The notes beneath the pieces are model-generated. The model saw only the letters and a list, made by a program, of their open reading frames with translations. It made no database searches and was not told where the DNA came from. DNA of 29,936 bases from Hyphochytrium catenoides. Taxonomy: Eukaryota > Sar > Hyphochytriomycetes > Hyphochytriales > Hyphochytriaceae. Both the position numbers and the translations under genes were made by a program. The stretch's first letter is position 1. Each line of letters starts with the position of its first letter. Location of the stretch: assembly GCA_900088475.1 (NCBI GenBank), contig FLMG01004283.1, forward strand, positions 1 to 29,936. The letters run 5' to 3'. Positions 10,699-21,400 of the stretch are shown here, one piece after another.

Positions 10699-11116
10699 GC
10701 AATCCAATAGACGAAGCCCAGGAGTTAGACGACCTGGAGCGTGAAATAGAGGATAAGGTAGCAACACCTCTTTAAGGCCGGTATGTACCCTATTATTACT
10801 TTCGCTCACTCCCGTCCCGTATTGCAGTTTGACGCTATCAGAAAGTGTCAAGCGCCACAACCCGTTGGGCTTTCAGCAGCCGTGAGGGAGTGTGAGGAAG
10901 AGCATGGCGCACTAGACATGGACGATGAAGAGGAAGAAGAAGATGAACTTGCGGACGAAGAGGCCAACGAAGAAGACATGGATCTCGGTGATGAGAGTGA
11001 TGTGGAAGGGTTTGAAGAGGTGTGTTTTGCTTGCAGTAGTAGCTTTAGCGGACTGTCTCTAAGTGGTTCTTAACACCGTGCAGGTATCAGATGAGGATGA
11101 AACTGGCGCCTACTAG
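10699..11116 (+). CDS. 3' exons of an unrecognised acidic-tailed protein
   Basis: Three exons join in phase: 10699-10757 (acceptor choice uncertain; peptide NPIDEAQELDDLEREIEDK), 10828-11019 and 11084-11116, ending at TAG. The middle exon runs from FDAIRKCQAPQPVGLSAAVR into a strongly acidic stretch with a run of five Glu residues, and the last exon gives VSDEDETGAY. Acidic C-terminal tails of this kind are common in nuclear and nucleolar proteins, but no domain is recognised and the family is unknown. The 5' part was not resolved: frames upstream do not connect cleanly, so the gene may be longer, may carry a frameshift or sequencing error, or may begin here. It is tail-to-tail with CKS1, 268 bp away. 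Confidence 0.6.
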
Positions 11117-11384
11117 ATAATCAGAAGCCTCCACAGCACTTTTTCTCAATGCTGCTCTAGCGCTCCCCACGTAACTATTTATGACGACAGCTAACATACA
11201 CGGCTTTTGGCTTCGGGATCAACTTGAACACCATCAGTCAGTTCTATCGTGTCCAGGGATCTGGGGCAACCTTAGCGCTCTTGTATCGACCATCTAACAG
11301 GGATCCAATCCTTCTGTTTCTTGGAATAGTTTCGGTTCCCTATTGCCCTGCTGCCGCGACAGGGAAGCATAGTGCCTCCATAAA

Positions 11385-11857
11385 TTAGTTTCTCACAGCG
11401 CCGACATCCTTCAGATACTTTTCTCTGGCCTCACGTTCTAATTCCGGATTAACTTTGCCAGTGACGGGGTCCGTACCAAGCGGCCGCCGGAAGAGCAGGA
11501 TATGTGGCTCTGGTCTAAGATCAATAGAGGCGAAACATGCTTTAGCGTCTGTGGCAAGAGCCCACGTAAAGGTTAGAGACAACGTATTACCTGTGAATGG
11601 CGTAGTGAACCCATCCACGGCTCTGCTGAACACCGATTCCCCGCCATTCATTCTCTGTCAGAAGCCTCTGCTTAGGCAGCATCTTGGCGAGCTCTTTTGG
11701 AAGTATAACATGCCTATGTCAAAGAAAGATGACAAGCATGAGGGTTTACTACTCTTTCCACCACCTGGCTCCCATTATAAATGTACCTGTATTCATGCTT
11801 GTCATCCATGTACTTCTCAGAGTACTCAATGCGCGAAGTCATGTCATGTGAAGGCAT
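11385..11857 (-). CDS. CKS1: Cyclin-dependent kinase regulatory subunit (CKS1/Suc1 family)
   Basis: Three exons (11857-11787, 11713-11591, 11514-11385) give 107 aa. The core is a near-complete match to CKS proteins: [20 protein letters not shown], then [40 protein letters not shown] and RRPL. It includes the phosphate-binding basic residues and the HxPEPH hinge. CKS subunits bind CDKs and promote multisite phosphorylation; they are small cell-cycle proteins found in nearly all eukaryotes. Human CKS1 has 79 aa; here an extra charged tail of about 25 residues ([20 protein letters not shown] and onward) follows the core. A second in-frame ATG ([11 protein letters not shown]) five codons later is an alternative start. 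It is convergent with the acidic-tailed gene. Confidence 0.95.
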
Positions 11858-12426
11858 GGTTGGACTGGATATGAGGTACTCTGTTAGTTTGTTAAAGCCG
11901 ACGGAGCTTCGTTCAGACCTGTACGACTAGCCCTCTCTCAAACTCGTACCTCGGCTGACTTGGGAGCTTGCTCAATATGGGATCGAGGATTCACAACCCG
12001 AAGTCCTTAGAAGGTTGTTTCGAAGGGGATCTCTAGCTCCTAGTCCTGAGCAAGCCGTGAGCAGTACCAGGCGGCTGTGAAGCTCTGCTTATCGCAAGTG
12101 AATACGGAGATGCGGGTCGAAGGATTGCCTTTTTGGAAGCCAAGTGTAGCAAGATTGAAAGAGAGTGAATGAGACCTGATAGAAGTAGAGGGAAAGGGCG
12201 ATTATGAGAGTGTTGATAATGGCGTAGGCGGTAACCTTCGTCAGACAGAGTGGGAACTAGATGGGGACTCTACGAGGGAGACAGAGCTACTATGAGATTC
12301 ATAGAAGGCTCAGCACAGCACGTACATAGAAAGAGACAGAGCGACAAAGAAAGGAGAGGGACGCCCACAAACACAGAAATGTGAAGAACTTTTGATGGCG
12401 CGCCAGCAAGCTCTTTCCCACCCGCC
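11858..12426. other. Upstream region of CKS1 up to the assembly gap
   Basis: Expected to hold the CKS1 promoter on the - strand. The part from about 12100 to 12400 is purine-rich on the + strand. No homologous open frame, RNA gene or repeat was recognised. The region ends in a run of N, so any gene here could be cut by the gap. Confidence 0.35.
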
Positions 12427-12540
12427 NNNNNNNNNNNNNNNNNNNNNNNNNNNNNNNNNNNNNNNNNNNNNNNNNNNNNNNNNNNNNNNNNNNNNNNNNN
12501 NNNNNNNNNNNNNNNNNNNNNNNNNNNNNNNNNNNNNNNN
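12427..12540. other. Assembly gap (114 N)
   Basis: A run of 114 unknown bases. Whether this is the true distance is not known. Bases right after the gap (about 12543-12616) are open on the + strand (KSSPDDLRGDLNEIRKNPRR) and end at a GTGAGA donor, so an exon of a + strand gene may start inside the gap. Confidence 0.98.
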
Positions 12541-13208
12541 ACGGTCATCTTTTCAAATCTTCACCAGATGACCTTCGTGGAGATCTGAATGAGATCCGCA
12601 AAAATCCTCGAAGAGGTGAGACCTGATGAGCATCGTGAGCTCTTCTTCCAAGACCTTGGAGGTTGGAGTGAGACATAGGGGCCAACCGATGCTCTCATAT
12701 CTAGATATACTTTCAAGAACTAGTAGTAGCTGTCCACGCTATACATTTCGGAGGAAGGAAAGGCGACGGGAACTGAATGAGCACTCAACCTCGATGTTTC
12801 ATCACCTTTGGCATCGGCCACTAATAAAACATATGCCACATGCTGCAAAGAAGATAGTACATGGAGGAAGGAGACCAGAGTTTGCATGGGGTTGTCGGTC
12901 AAGGTCTAGTTTTTCGGATGCTTCCCACTTCTTTCACCCCTAAACCCTTCAGAGTGGCCGTCATTCGACTTCTTACTTCATATCAAAGGACATCAGTTCT
13001 GGCGTAGTTGCATCATTCTCTCATGAAGGTCCAGCTATTAGTTGTAGCTTTTTAACGCTTCATTTCCTGCACAAGAGGGGTGTCGAAGCAAAAATATATT
13101 GAAACACATCCCTGTTTCGCCGACGTCACTCTTCTTCGCTTCAATTCCATGCACAACATAATAGCATGATAGAGACATGAGACCGCACTCCTTTTATTCT
13201 GTCAATCC
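12541..13208. other. Region between the gap and TRAP1
   Basis: Downstream of the TRAP1 stop (- strand), so part is its 3' UTR. A possible + strand exon adjoins the gap (see gap entry); following it by splicing quickly reaches stops. A + frame from 12626 (105 codons, ATG start) and a 55-codon - frame from 12887 overlap each other. Neither shows homology. Nothing else is seen. Confidence 0.3.
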
Positions 13209-16200
13209 CTACTTGTTCGCCAGCAGAAGCTTCTCCATCAAATTGTTCAGGCGCGGAAGCATTGCACGACTGTCATCTAAGATACCTGCCGCGATCAGTG
13301 CGTTATCATAGATCTGACCGGCCACGAGCTCCGCCACCTCTGGGTTAGTCGTCCTAATCTCATTAAGGTGTAACATGATGGGATGGCGAGGATTGATCTC
13401 AAGAACCTGCTGAGTGACCTCTGTGTCGCTGAGACCCTGATTCACTACCTGCATCATCCTAGAAGAGCAACAGATGTCAGGCAAAAGGAACCGCTAATAA
13501 GACAAAGAAGCTAGAAGTGTCCGCAAGTAGGACGACTGTCAAGAGTCAGGCTCAGTCATGGTCATCAGAAAGTATGCCGAATATGGCAGCAGGTACAGGG
13601 TAGGTCCCTTCACATCAAAGAAAATATATCTAAGCATCTTCCGTAGGCTTACCTCCGAACAGCTGCGGACTGGTGATCAACAATGACAGCAGGTGTCTTT
13701 ACAAGTCGCCGCGAGTCCTGTAAAAGAATGGTAGCCAATCAGACTTCTTCCAATCTCATAGATACATATGGCTTCCTTGTACCTTAATCTCCTTTACTCT
13801 CTCCTTCAGAGTTAGCTTCAGCCAGCCCTTGAACTCATCCAAGTCCTGCCCCTTGAGCACGTTAGTTTCCTCTTTAGCCTCCTTATCCGCTTCGGTCTCC
13901 TCAGGAGTTTCAATGGCGGAGCGCTCAATCGTCACAAGCTTGCGCTGATTATACTCTCCAATGTTTGTCAAAACAAAGTCATCCATAGCAGCGTAGGCGA
14001 AGATAACTTCAGTCCCGTTTTCCCTGAACGTGCGTTTTTGAGCGCAACGTTTTTAAGCCTTTAGATTGATTCACCCCAGAACTAATGTTTGAGAGTAAAG
14101 AGAATGCTGGAAGATGACTGAGACAGAAGAGCGAGAATGTGAAAGACTAGGGAAAGTGCGATTGCAAAGGCAATAAAACTCACTTGAACGCTTCGAAATA
14201 AGGCGAAGCTTCAGCCAGAGCCCTGTTAGGCGCAATGAGGAAGTAGATGTTGGCCTGAGAGGGCTTCATCCTAGCAATGTACTCATCTAGTGTGCAGCTC
14301 TCTCCGCTTTTTGTGGCACTTGTCTCATAGCGTAGAAGTTTGGCAAGATTGTCCTTGTGCTGGAAGTCGGTACAGATTCCCTCCTTGATGAAAACATCAA
14401 ATTCTCGGTACCAGGCCTGATATTTCTCAGGTTCCTTTCTGCTCATTTCGTCTAAGAAGCGGACGATTCTTCGAGTCAAGACCTCCCGAAGCCGACGGAG
14501 TAACGCAGAGTCTTGCATCTTTTCCCTAGAAAGACTGAGGGGAAGATCCTCGCTGTCCACAACACCTGGTGCAATCGGCAAGCAGATGACCATTTAGTAC
14601 CATGAAGTCTCCAGAAATTGCGCCATGAAAAATGTTATCGGAATCTGTAGTATGCCCGGAAATGGCATGCTTGCCCAACCAACGACGCGAAAAGGTATGG
14701 TCGAGCGAGAGGCGGCGATGCTGCAGATAGTATCCCAGAAGCCTGGTTGTCTTACCCCGAATAAATCTAAGCCAGTCTGGCAGAATGTCTTGAGAGTTCT
14801 TTTCAATGAGAACCTTCCTCGAGTAAAGCGAGACTCCTGGATCCAATCGGGCCATCCCAAACTTCTCCAGATGCTGAGAAGGAAAGAAGAAGAGCGCTTT
14901 CATCTCCAAGGGTGCATCGGTTGTATAATGCAGCCGGAAGGAAGGCTCGTCATAACTACGGATCAAGCAAAGTATCAAGAGATCGAATCAATGAGAGGCC
15001 TACCATGCTGCAGATAAGAAGCTTGAAGGCATAACAAACTCGACACTTTGCCGCGGAGAGATGGTCACTACTGCTTGGTTAGCACCAGGAAGGAGAAGAC
15101 CACATAAAGCAGCATGCTTTGTAGGTACTTACGCGTTGGCGATAAACCGATAGAACTCGGTATACTGCTGGTCACTGAGGGAGCTCTTATCCATGGCCCA
15201 AATGGCCTGCACGGTGTTGACCTCATCATCGTCCAGGTAGATAGGGAAGGAAACGAAGTTGGAGTATTTCTGGATGATGCCTTTCACTCTATCGGTCATG
15301 CAGAACTCAGCAGCATTTTCCTTCAGCTTAATGACAATCTTTGACCCCCGTTTGACACCTTCTGCCTGGGCGATCTCATAGGATCCCGACCTAGAAATTG
15401 AAAGGTTAGCTCCTATAGGGACCTCACCTAGGTAATGTAAACATGGCGTCATAAGGGACCAGTTCTCTGCCATTCTTATTACCCAGTATTGGATAAACTT
15501 CCTTGCGATGCCCTTCGTAAACGATGACCTTCTTACTCACCCATCAGATGTCCAACAGTAAGCAGGTTCCCCATGCTTGGCAGACTGCGAGAACACGCTG
15601 ACACTCTCGGCAACCATGAATGCTGAGTAGAAGCCAACACCGAATTTACCAATGATTCCAGATGCCACGTCAGCGGAGGAGGCCTAGAAAGGAAGAAGAG
15701 GGTCCGAAGTGGAAAGAAATATGCACTCAGTCATGCAATGCTAGAGGAGGGAAGTGCAGGATGTGAAGGATAGATGCGGCCGTCATCCATCCCTTTTCTA
15801 ATGTCCTGATCACCCCACCTGACTCTCCTTAAGCTCTTGCAAAAAGGCTTTACTGCCGGACCGAGCAATGGTTCCTAAGTTAGACACTAGCTCGGCTTTG
15901 GTCATTCCGATGCCCGAGTCTTCAATGGTAAGAGTCCTGTTCTTCATATCAGTCTGAATACGAATCCAGAGGGGTTCCTCAGGGTCACTAATCTCTGTCC
16001 CCGTGGCCTGGAATTAGATGCTGAAGTGAGCATACTCAACGCATTCCGGCTACCGCCAAGTTATATAATCAAGCATTCTTGACCTGAAGGTGCCGAGCCT
16101 TCTCCAGCGCATCGGACGCGTTAGAGATCAGCTCACGAACGAAGACTTCTTTGTCAGTGTATAGAGAGTGGGTTACAATGTCTAAAAGCTGACGAGTCTC

Positions 16201-16552
16201 CGCCTGGAAGTCCAATTTCTCTTCTGCAGGGTAAGACGTGAGTAACAAGAATAGTCAGCGCATACTTGGTATGGTGCGTCCTAGGGAGAGGTTGGGAGTA
16301 CATACTGGGAGCGCCTTCTAGGACCCTCTCCGAGGACTCGACTTCAGTCCTTTTCGACTCCTCATTCTCACTGGAGAAAGATCTGAACTGAGTGAAGTTC
16401 TGAATAACTGTTCGGTTTCCAAGTGAAAGTTGGGTTGGTCTCCCTAACGCAGGAGCACTAGGGACATTCCTCGAGGGAAGCCGGGCACTTACAGCCCTCA
16501 CTGCTGCTGAACGCAGGCATAGAGCCCTTCTAGCTGACTGCTTTGCTAACAT
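13209..16552 (-). CDS. TRAP1: Mitochondrial Hsp90 chaperone TRAP1
   Basis: Ten exons (16552-16306, 16223-16084, 16007-15819, 15683-15541, 15390-15133, 14955-14756, 14565-14184, 14023-13783, 13717-13653, 13458-13209) give 704 aa, the length of human TRAP1. The first 60 residues are Arg/Ser/Ala-rich without acidic residues and end FRSFSS, a mitochondrial presequence with a likely cut near S60. The GHKL ATPase follows: E113 and N117 in [14 protein letters not shown]159 in EDSGIGM, and [13 protein letters not shown] at about 204-216. The middle domain contains [28 protein letters not shown] and [11 protein letters not shown] with its catalytic-loop Arg, and the dimerisation domain ends [10 protein letters not shown]. 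No MEEVD motif is present, as expected for an organelle form. TRAP1 folds matrix proteins in an ATP-dependent cycle. All ten junctions keep phase. Confidence 0.96.
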
Positions 16553-17715
16553 CCTGATGGTGTTTCACACAGAACACTTGTTGGTCAATTGGTGCCTCAT
16601 ACAGCTCTTTCTCCGCGGCGAGTCCAGGAAATCACTGCTGTCGACTTCTGAAGCTCGCAGCGCCAGCCTGCGCGAGTCCGTGGGCCTCTGCTCTCATCAT
16701 CTATCGTGATGATGAGCCGATCACGATGGATGAGAACCACAAAGGTTGAAGATCGGTGGTTTCTATGGAGGAGGACAGATTCTGGAGCTTTCTCCGTTCA
16801 GATCTCCTCCTCGAGTCCGAAAGCTTTCCCATGAAACCTTTCCGAGAGGGAATAGTTTCCATTTGTATTATGCATCATTGGGCAATTATTTTGTCTTTCC
16901 TGAAACTTGCAAGATGGTATTCAGATGGCCGTTATCCGACCCGAATCAGACTTTTGGTGGCAGTGACAACTGGAGTGACCTCACTTTATCATCACCACTT
17001 ACTGCCGATTGTTCAGAGGCCCATGGTGTGCTGCTTGTTGGGTGTGAGGTCTGGTGTGATGATAGCCTGGCGGCGATGCCCGCTGCTTATGCGACGGCCA
17101 TCACCTGAAGTGCTGCTGCACTTGCTTCCCCGTACGGCCAACTACTGCTAAAAGGAGGAAAATATGATTCTCCACACCTGAAGCCAAGGTGTAAAAGTGA
17201 TGCGTTGTTGTCATTCTATTATTGTCTTGAGTTCTGTGCTAGACGCAGCGCGACATGGATGACCTAAATGGTTCACCAGCCTTCTCATTTCTGCTTGTCT
17301 TTCTTGCAAGAGGGCGCAGTTCATTATTCACCGAGTTGACCAAACTCCATGGGACAGCAATTAAAGCAGAACTTATAATAGCAGGACCCCATCGACGAGC
17401 TAAACCGAAGAATGTGGTTCATTTAGGAATAGAAAAAGGATTGATAGTTCTCAAACTCTGACATCCGCTCTAGTACCTCCCTCTCCGAGTGCTATAGTAC
17501 CACGTAAGTAGTATCTCAATAACAAACGGAAGCCCTACGGCATTTACCCTTCTTCCAACTAGTTCTCAATAACAACGGAAACTCTACTGCTAGTGACGCG
17601 GTCTGGCCAAGCTTTCTTTCTTCGCCACTATGGTTGGTACCTCGTCTTCGACCCTTAACTGCCAACATCCGACCTCGAGGCCACCGCCCGCTAATCACTG
17701 AGCTCATCACTGGTT
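16553..17715. other. Region between TRAP1 (-) and a small + strand gene
   Basis: Should contain the TRAP1 promoter and possibly one or more unrecognised genes. Two overlapping + frames are open over about 400 nt. One starts at an ATG at 16765 and runs to 17151 (129 codons, with hydrophobic segments near GIVSICIMHHWAIILSFLKL). The other spans 16734-17108 and reads NYFVFPETCKMVFRWPLSDP onward. A 68-codon ATG frame lies at 17255-17461. None matches a family I know, so I do not call a CDS. Confidence 0.3.
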
Positions 17716-18123
17716 ATGCCCGTACTACTACTTTGTCAATGTTCAAGCGAGGATCCTGCCGCTGCGGTGCTGCTGCTGCGTGTTGGGCACTTGAGGAGCG
17801 GCGATGCATCCCCTAAGAATGGGAAATTATTAGGGAAGAGACGTTTCAGTAAATTTGAGAAAGATATGTGGTCTAACGTATAGGTTGTGCCTTGTTGGAA
17901 ACGTTTCACATCTTCATGTAATGAACCTTTCAGATTGAAGTGTTGGGAAAGACGGTTGAAGATCTCTTTCTGCCTTCGTTCTTGCCGTCGATCGAAAGGA
18001 AAGGTACGGCCGACTCGGCGTGCCGCTGCTGCCGTGTCAAGCGACCTAGAGATAAAAGGACGCACTTTGATGGGTGTGTCGCCCTGGCAGGACGACCTTC
18101 ATCAGCTTATCGGGTCTGGTTAA
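17716..18123 (+). CDS. Unrecognised small spliced gene (about 101 aa)
   Basis: Three exons (17716-17877, 17934-18003, 18050-18123) join in phase into 101 codons plus TAA. The evidence is structural. A GTATAG donor and a CTTTCAG acceptor link RRFSKFEKDMWSN to IEVLGKTVEDLFLPSFLPSI, and a GTACGG donor and a 46-nt intron link ERK to EIKGRTLMGVSPWQDDLHQL before the stop. The peptide has ordinary composition with several amphipathic segments and no obvious signal peptide, membrane helix or zinc ligand set. The ATG at 17716 is the first in frame after a stop, but an upstream exon could replace the N-terminal part (MPVLLLCQCSSEDPAAAVLL), which is the least convincing portion. The family is unknown. 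It is followed on the same strand by the glycosyltransferase gene, 317 bp away. Confidence 0.5.
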
Positions 18124-18440
18124 TGAGGTATCAGGCATATATGTTCCTACGCTGGTTGGTTTGACAGAGTAAAGAAGACGCTCAATAGAGATCTTTCAGC
18201 AAGATAAGGAAGTACAAGTCCAACTCTTTTGGACTCAAGCGAAGCTGCCGACACGGGCAGTGCAGTATAGTTATTCTGAAGAGAGCCGTACTTTCTGCCT
18301 GGATTGGGTTTGCTGGTAATGGATACCCGTTCCTATGCTGGAGCACGGCCAGTGGCAGCATTGATGTACCCTGTACCCAACATTCCTTTGGAGTCAGTAA
18401 CTGTAAGAGAAGTCGAGCTATAAAGCAAGGAAGGAGAAGA
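18124..18440 (+). promoter_or_regulatory. Intergenic region before the GT41-type gene
   Basis: Short same-strand spacer holding the 3' end of the small gene and the 5' UTR and promoter of the glycosyltransferase homologue. No core promoter motif, RNA gene or repeat stands out. Confidence 0.35.
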
Positions 18441-21400
18441 ATGAAGGTCTGCGCAGAGCCCAATGGCTCAAGAAGGCGTCTCTTTGCTCTAGTCCTTGTC
18501 GTGGGGGCACTAGCCAGTGCCCTCATTTATTCGGCAGCTGGCACCGCGATCAAGCCCCGACAGGACAGTCGACTGACTTCCCCGGATAAGGACATATTTG
18601 CAGTTGTCAGTCGGCCACTTTTGGAGGTCGTTCGGCCCCTGAATGGGGAGGTGCTGGAGAGTGATAAATTGGCAATAGTCCTGAATGTCGAGGGCTATAC
18701 TCTGCCTTCCCTCATGAGAGACAGCAAGATCTGCCTGAGTCTGGCCTGTCGGGGAAAGGTCTTAGTGGAACAATGCTTTGAACAAACTCACTCGCTAGAC
18801 TATAGGGCGAGCGGACTGGCAGCTGGACAGAACTATCAACTTAGAGCGTACGTCTTACATCGCAATGAAGTTATCGCTGTCTCTATCCGCAGCTTTAGAG
18901 TGGCAGGAATCAAACTGGAAGAAGAGCCCCAGAGCCTAGTCACTTTAGAGACCGCCCTGCAAGTTGCTCTCTCTCTTCATGAGGCTGGGAACCATCAGGC
19001 TGCTGAACTGATTTACCGAAAAATCCTCGCGGAAAGACCCATGCAACCGGACGCCTTGCATTTGTTAGGTAGGCATCCGGGGCGTGTCCTCTTCCTGTCA
19101 GGGGTTAGGCGGTGCTCTGCAACAACAATGTTGTGGGGTCTATGACGCTGTGCCAAGTATCATCGCTAATTGTAGTGGACCGTTTATTCTCTTTCTCCCA
19201 CTGACTTGCCCTGTCTTACCCATAGGCGCCGTCCGTCACTCTTTTTGAGAAAGTGGAGCATTTTTTGCCACACTATTTATGCCTCTCTCCTACAAGGACT
19301 AAGCTCGTCACTTCTCTCATCTCCCTAGGTGTGGCCCTCTATCAGATGGGTGATCCATTCGCTGCTATTGATTACATCGAGAGGGCAATAGAGTCCAAGG
19401 CATCCTTTGATAACTTCCATAACAGTCTGGGCGAATGCCTTCGAGCTGTAGGGCGCATCTCGGAGGCCATAGAACAGTACAAGAAGGCTTTGTCGATCTC
19501 CCCCACGTTCATCGAGGCCAAGATGAATCTGGCTCGGGCCTATCAGACTGCAAAAGATTGGGAAAACGCCATAACTCTGTATAAGGAAATAGCTGATCAG
19601 GAAGAGTTGTCTCCGGGGGACAGTACATCTGTTCTCCCGATGGGACAAGAAAAGCCCTTGACCGACGTTTCATCATTGGACCCCACTGATGTTGAAGAGT
19701 ATAACCAGAAGCCCCCTGAGGAAAGAGCCATCGCTGAACAACCTCCAGCAATCGTAGCGAAGAAGCTGAAGTTCCAAAGAGAAGCTCGAATGAGGCAGTG
19801 TGACCTCCTCCTGGGCTTGGGTCGCATTCCAATGGCACAAGAGTGCTATCACAAAGGGCAGGAGCAATGGCCAGAGGACAGCCACTTTTATAGCGAGTTG
19901 GGCAATATCCACCTAGAGGTAACCCTTACCAATCCAACAGCGTTGGGCTCTCTAGCTCTATGGTCGTTAGTCCTAATTGTCTCCAACCATCTGATAGTGG
20001 TGATGAAGATCAGACGACGTTCTGACCTCTACTATGCCTTTCTAATTTTGACACACGTGTGCCGTCTCACTTGCCCCCTTGAAGGCGGATGATCATCCAG
20101 CCGCACTAAAGTACTTTCAGGGGGCGGCTCTTAGGGGTAACGAACACGCTGAGGTTAGTGGAAAGTCTACGTTCCTTTTCGTCTGGGGGGTGGCACCTTG
20201 TTCTTGTTGTCTCTGCTCACCGGGCATAACGAATACCATTCATTCCCTCACTCTCCGCTGTATCCACGCTTTTGATCATGGTTTGAAAGATCAACGTGGC
20301 AGTGACCCAGGAGCTGCTTGGCTACCACTCTGAAAGTCGGATGGTTCTTGACAAGGTAATACTATCTTTGAGAAGTAATGGACCGTGGCTCCTTTAGATC
20401 TCGCTTTCCATTCAGCAGGATTGCCCTGCTGCTCCAAGCTTGCTCTGGAGCTCTTAGCGACTTCCATGTAATGCAATGCAGGTTCTAGCAAGGCTGGGCG
20501 ATAGGAGCCTTCCGTCCGCTCATCTTCGCATCAAACGGGCTACCATCCTCCCTCGGGTGCTGCCGCCCTCCGAGAATCTCAAGGTTATGAGAGCAGAGAT
20601 GTCAGAGAAACTAGACCGCTTATTGTTAGAATGTAAGACTCTCTCTTCGAACTTCTGTTCGGTATTTAGGTCCCCTCACATCACTAGTCGTACCGCTGAC
20701 TTGTCACCCCTTGACCTGACAGGGCCTCGTCCTTAATCGCTTTCTTTCCCTCGTTAGTTTTCTCTTGCTGTTTGACCTGACCTATACTATCGTTTTTACC
20801 CCGGATATCGACCGTACGCTAGAGCCGCCTATTCTTGCGCTGACCTCTTATAACCCAGTTGTCGCTAGAAAATGACTAACTTCCCCTGGTTTCTGTGTCT
20901 TGTCGTTTGATATCCTTGCAGCTCCGAACTCTCCTGACCTCATCGAGCCTCTTCGCAGTGCTTTCTCCAATGGATTCTATCTTTCCTTCCATAACGGCAG
21001 CAACAGGAATTTAAGGACCAAGCTTGCGCGCGTGTATTCTACTTATATTCCAGCCCTTCTCTCAGGAGACTTCGTCGGGCCTAAAGCAAGCGACTCCATG
21101 GTATATTCATCTAGACATCACCCCGCCTTCCCTTCTGGACCCGTATATCTGATGACTTTTTTTGACGATCACTACGACCCGTTCTTCCTGACTGTCGTAG
21201 CCTGCACTTTCACAAAGCCCAGGTAGAGTGAAACTGGGCATTGTCTGCCGTCGCTTTTTTAGCTATCTCTGCCAAGAGGTGGTGCATATCATGAAAGAGC
21301 TAAATAGGCGAAAATTCGAGGTGATTGCCTTTATCCTCCCTCACAGAAGTAGGGAGGATGCGGTTCGGAAGCTAAAGGACGATGTGGAAAAGGTGTGTCT

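Noticed and set aside
17940-18164. Cys-rich + frame (ACRCCRVKRPRDKRTHFDGC) resembling a fungal Zn2Cys6 finger
   Set aside because: Spacing of cysteines does not fit the family, and the stretch is an intron and adjacent exon of the small gene read in another frame.
18182-18526. 114-codon - frame over the GT41 gene start
   Set aside because: Antisense shadow of the signal-anchor exon, no ATG-supported homology.
19509-19838. Several - frames antisense to the TPR exon
   Set aside because: Shadows of a well-supported coding exon with TPR homology on the + strand.
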